DNA of 56,833 bases from Neoroseomonas soli (GTDB lineage: Bacteria; Pseudomonadota; Alphaproteobacteria; Acetobacterales; Acetobacteraceae): the NCBI RefSeq assembly GCF_018129065.1, contig NZ_JAAEDM010000022.1, positions 1 to 56,833 of the forward strand, in the 5' to 3' direction. The position numbers and the translations under genes were made by a program. A model generated the notes under the pieces. That model saw nothing but the letters and a program-made list of their open reading frames with translations. It had not been told where the DNA came from and did not search any database. Within the stretch, counting starts at the first letter, position 1; each line of letters starts with the position of its first letter. This document shows positions 55,171 through 56,833 of this stretch, one piece after another.

Positions 55171-56112
55171 ATGCTGCAACTGGACCGGGACGCGATCCGC
55201 GCCGCCCTGCCGTGGGACGCGTTGATCGACGCGCTGGCCGCGATGTTCCGCGAGGGCTGCGAGGCCCCGCTGCGCCACCGCCACGTCATGCCCGGCACCG
55301 GTGGGGCGGAGAACACCTTGCTGCTGATGCCGGCCTGGCGCGCCGGCGGGCATACCGGCGTGAAGATCGTGCATGTCGCGCCCGGGAATGCGGCGCGCGG
55401 GGAGCCGGCGGTGCATGCCGCCTACCTGCTCTCGGACGCCGCGACGGGCGCGCCGCTCGCGCTGCTCGACGGGGGCGAGCTGACGGATCGGCGGACCGCG
55501 GCCGCGAGCCTGCTCGCCGCCGGCCATCTGGCGCGACCGGAGAGTTCGCGCCTGCTGCTGCTCGGCAGCGGCAAGGTCGCCCGGGCGCTGGCCGAAGGCT
55601 ATGCGGCGCGGTTCCCGATCACGGATATCGCCGTCTGGTCGCCCACGGCGGCGAATGCGGGGCGGCTCGCGGTATCCCTGGCGGAACACGGCCTGCCGGC
55701 CCGCGCGGTGGATCGGCCCGACCCCGCGCAGGCGGACATCGTCGCCGCCGCCACGCTGTCCACCGCGCCGCTGATCCGCGGGGCGGAAGTGCGTCCGGGC
55801 ACGCATGTGGACCTGGTCGGCGCCTATCGGCGCGACATGCGCGAATCGGACGCGGCGCTGATGGCCCGCGCGACGCTGGTGGCCGACACCCGCGCCGGTG
55901 CGCTCGCCGAGGCGGGGGATATCGTCCAGGCCATCGCCGAGGGCGCGATCACCGAGGCGCAGATCGCGGCGGAACTCGCGGATCTCTGCCGCGGCACGCA
56001 TCCGGGCCGCCGCTCGGCCGGGGAGGTCACGGTGTTCAAGTCGGTCGGCTGGGCGGGGGAGGATCTCGCCGCCGCGGTGCTGGCCTACCGGCGCGCGGCC
56101 GGGGCGGGCTGA
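55171..56112 (+). CDS. ornithine cyclodeaminase/mu-crystallin family protein
   Basis: 313 residues. It begins MLQLDRDAIRAALPWDALID. Substrate-site Arg and Lys appear in LLLMPAWRAGGHTGVKIVHV, ALLDGGELTDRRTAAASLLA follows, and the Rossmann loop is LLLLGSGKVARALAEGYAAR. GTHVDLVGAYRRDMRESDAA carries the Asp used in this family. It could be a ketimine/imine reductase or an ornithine or alanine dehydrogenase relative; the substrate cannot be told. Divergent from aapJ with a 223-base spacer (54948-55170) holding no gene. Confidence 0.87.
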   Translation: MLQLDRDAIRAALPWDALIDALAAMFREGCEAPLRHRHVMPGTGGAENTLLLMPAWRAGGHTGVKIVHVAPGNAARGEPAVHAAYLLSDAATGAPLALLDGGELTDRRTAAASLLAAGHLARPESSRLLLLGSGKVARALAEGYAARFPITDIAVWSPTAANAGRLAVSLAEHGLPARAVDRPDPAQADIVAAATLSTAPLIRGAEVRPGTHVDLVGAYRRDMRESDAALMARATLVADTRAGALAEAGDIVQAIAEGAITEAQIAAELADLCRGTHPGRRSAGEVTVFKSVGWAGEDLAAAVLAYRRAAGAG

Positions 56113-56164
56113 ACCCCTCGCGCGGTTTTCCGCTCGCCCTGACCCCCGGCCGCCGCGCCAGGCG

Positions 56165-56224
56165 CCTGTTTTCGCGAGCATCCTCGACCGAGCAGGTGAT
56201 CCCGCCCGATCGGGATCTGCCCTA
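56165..56224 (-). repeat. diverged partial copy C of the 108-bp repeat
   Basis: Read on the minus strand, TAGGGCAGATCCCGATC opens it and GATGCTCGC recurs at the expected distance. About 80 percent of the first ~57 bases match copy B by eye. The right half is missing. Its first three bases are the TAG stop of the minus-strand gene ending at 56222. Confidence 0.7.
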
Positions 56225-56833
56225 CCGCTGCTGGAAGCCGGCCGGCGTCAGGGCGAAGCGACGCAGGTCGATGCCCTGGAACTGCACCACCGCCTGCGCG
56301 ACCTCGGCGCGGTAGGCGAGGAGGTCGCCGCCCGCCGCGCGCAGGTCCTGGTGGCGTGCGGCGATCGCCATGGCGTGGAAGGCGAGAGTCTCGGCCGTCG
56401 CCTGGCGCTCGGCCTCGTCCAGGCGCGCGAGGTTCGGGGAGGCCGAGAGCATCTGCCGCGCCTGCCCGCGCACCGCCGCGATGCCGGCAGGCTGGGTGGT
56501 GGCGTCGCCGCCGGTCGCGACCTCCCAGGCGATCAGGTAGAAGGCCGCGACCACGTCCGCGAGGTCGCGCGGGTCGTAGCCGTGCTGCTGCAGCAGCCGG
56601 TCGAATTCCTGCCAGGGCGCGCCGGATTCGACCGCCGCGCGCAGCCCTGCGGGATTGGGGCTGGTGGGCAGGGCGCCGGCCAGTACCTCCTGCCGCACGC
56701 GGGCGCTGACGGTCGGATCGGGCGTGAAGGCGGTGGCGCTGCGCGTCGCGACGGCCCGGCCGAGGGGCGGCGGCTTGCCTGCGGCGGCGACGGCGGCTCC
56801 GGCCGGGGCAGGCTTGCTGCCCGGCAGGATGGC
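56222..56833 (-). CDS. DUF6683-like protein, 5' end beyond window
   Basis: The frame is open to the window edge (204 codons including the stop), so the start is not seen; ATG-type codons inside are not needed. A low-complexity Ala/Pro linker is followed by FTPDPTVSARVRQEVLAGAL and a helical domain: FDRLLQQHGYDPRDLADVVA, AFYLIAWEVATGGDATTQPA, RGQARQMLSASPNLARLDEA, ending RFALTPAGFQQR. This fits my memory of DUF6683, usually secreted proteins of unknown function. The TAG stop is the first three bases of repeat copy C. Confidence 0.6.
   Translation of the reverse strand, partial: AILPGSKPAPAGAAVAAAGKPPPLGRAVATRSATAFTPDPTVSARVRQEVLAGALPTSPNPAGLRAAVESGAPWQEFDRLLQQHGYDPRDLADVVAAFYLIAWEVATGGDATTQPAGIAAVRGQARQMLSASPNLARLDEAERQATAETLAFHAMAIAARHQDLRAAGGDLLAYRAEVAQAVVQFQGIDLRRFALTPAGFQQR

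Overview
The window looks like chromosome of a GC-rich alphaproteobacterium, most likely in the Acetobacteraceae (Roseomonas-like). This is an inference from the gene set: EcfG-like sigma factor, ccoNOQP oxidase, Bug/TctC binding proteins, Aap amino-acid transporter, ubiTUV, DUF6522 and a HTHP-type haem protein. I saw no rRNA, tRNA or CRISPR array.

Layout. 1-8.8 kb: stress and signalling genes (ECF sigma factor, PRC-barrel protein, NhaA antiporter, two small proteins) and a 1,433-residue CheB-CheR-PAS-histidine kinase-REC-REC-LuxR fusion. 8.9-12.1 kb: arsenate operon with an ArsR-ArsC fusion, ArsJ-associated GAPDH and ArsJ. 12.2-19.5 kb: a Crp/Fnr-type regulator, ubiD-ubiX on the minus strand and, divergently, ubiT-ubiU-ubiV running into a MOSC protein and a cytochrome P450 with overlapping stops and starts. 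An aldehyde dehydrogenase follows. A perfect TTGTC-N4-GACAA palindrome lies between ubiD and ubiT. This is the kit for oxygen-independent ubiquinone synthesis.

21.2-27.0 kb: a minus-strand cbb3 oxidase operon (ccoNOQP, a one-helix protein, DUF2189, ccoS, a HTHP-type haem protein, DUF6522). It lies between an IS256-type and an ISL3-type transposase remnant. 27.1-33.7 kb: a catabolic cluster (ThDP enzyme, MDR dehydrogenase, SDR, two Bug binding proteins) divergent from a GntR/FCD regulator, with a 26-bp near-perfect palindrome between them. 33.8-34.0 kb: a truncated PLP-enzyme fragment ending in a 91-bp palindromic element. 34.1-41.6 kb: Ca-type P-ATPase, FtsH paralogue, KatG.

41.8-48.1 kb: redox/electrophile defence (LysR, alpha/beta hydrolase, AzoR, glutathionyl-hydroquinone reductase, NADPH-FMN reductase, sulfurtransferase). 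The LysR/hydrolase spacer and the azoR upstream region share an ATTG-N15-CAAT site. 48.2-56.8 kb: Kup, an aapJQMP ABC transporter, an ornithine-cyclodeaminase-family protein and a DUF6683-like gene cut by the window edge.

A 108-bp repeat with CTAGAGC/GCTCTAG ends occurs near both ends of the window (193-300, 48115-48222) with a diverged half copy at 56165-56224. In two cases its terminus supplies the TAG stop codon of a neighbouring gene.
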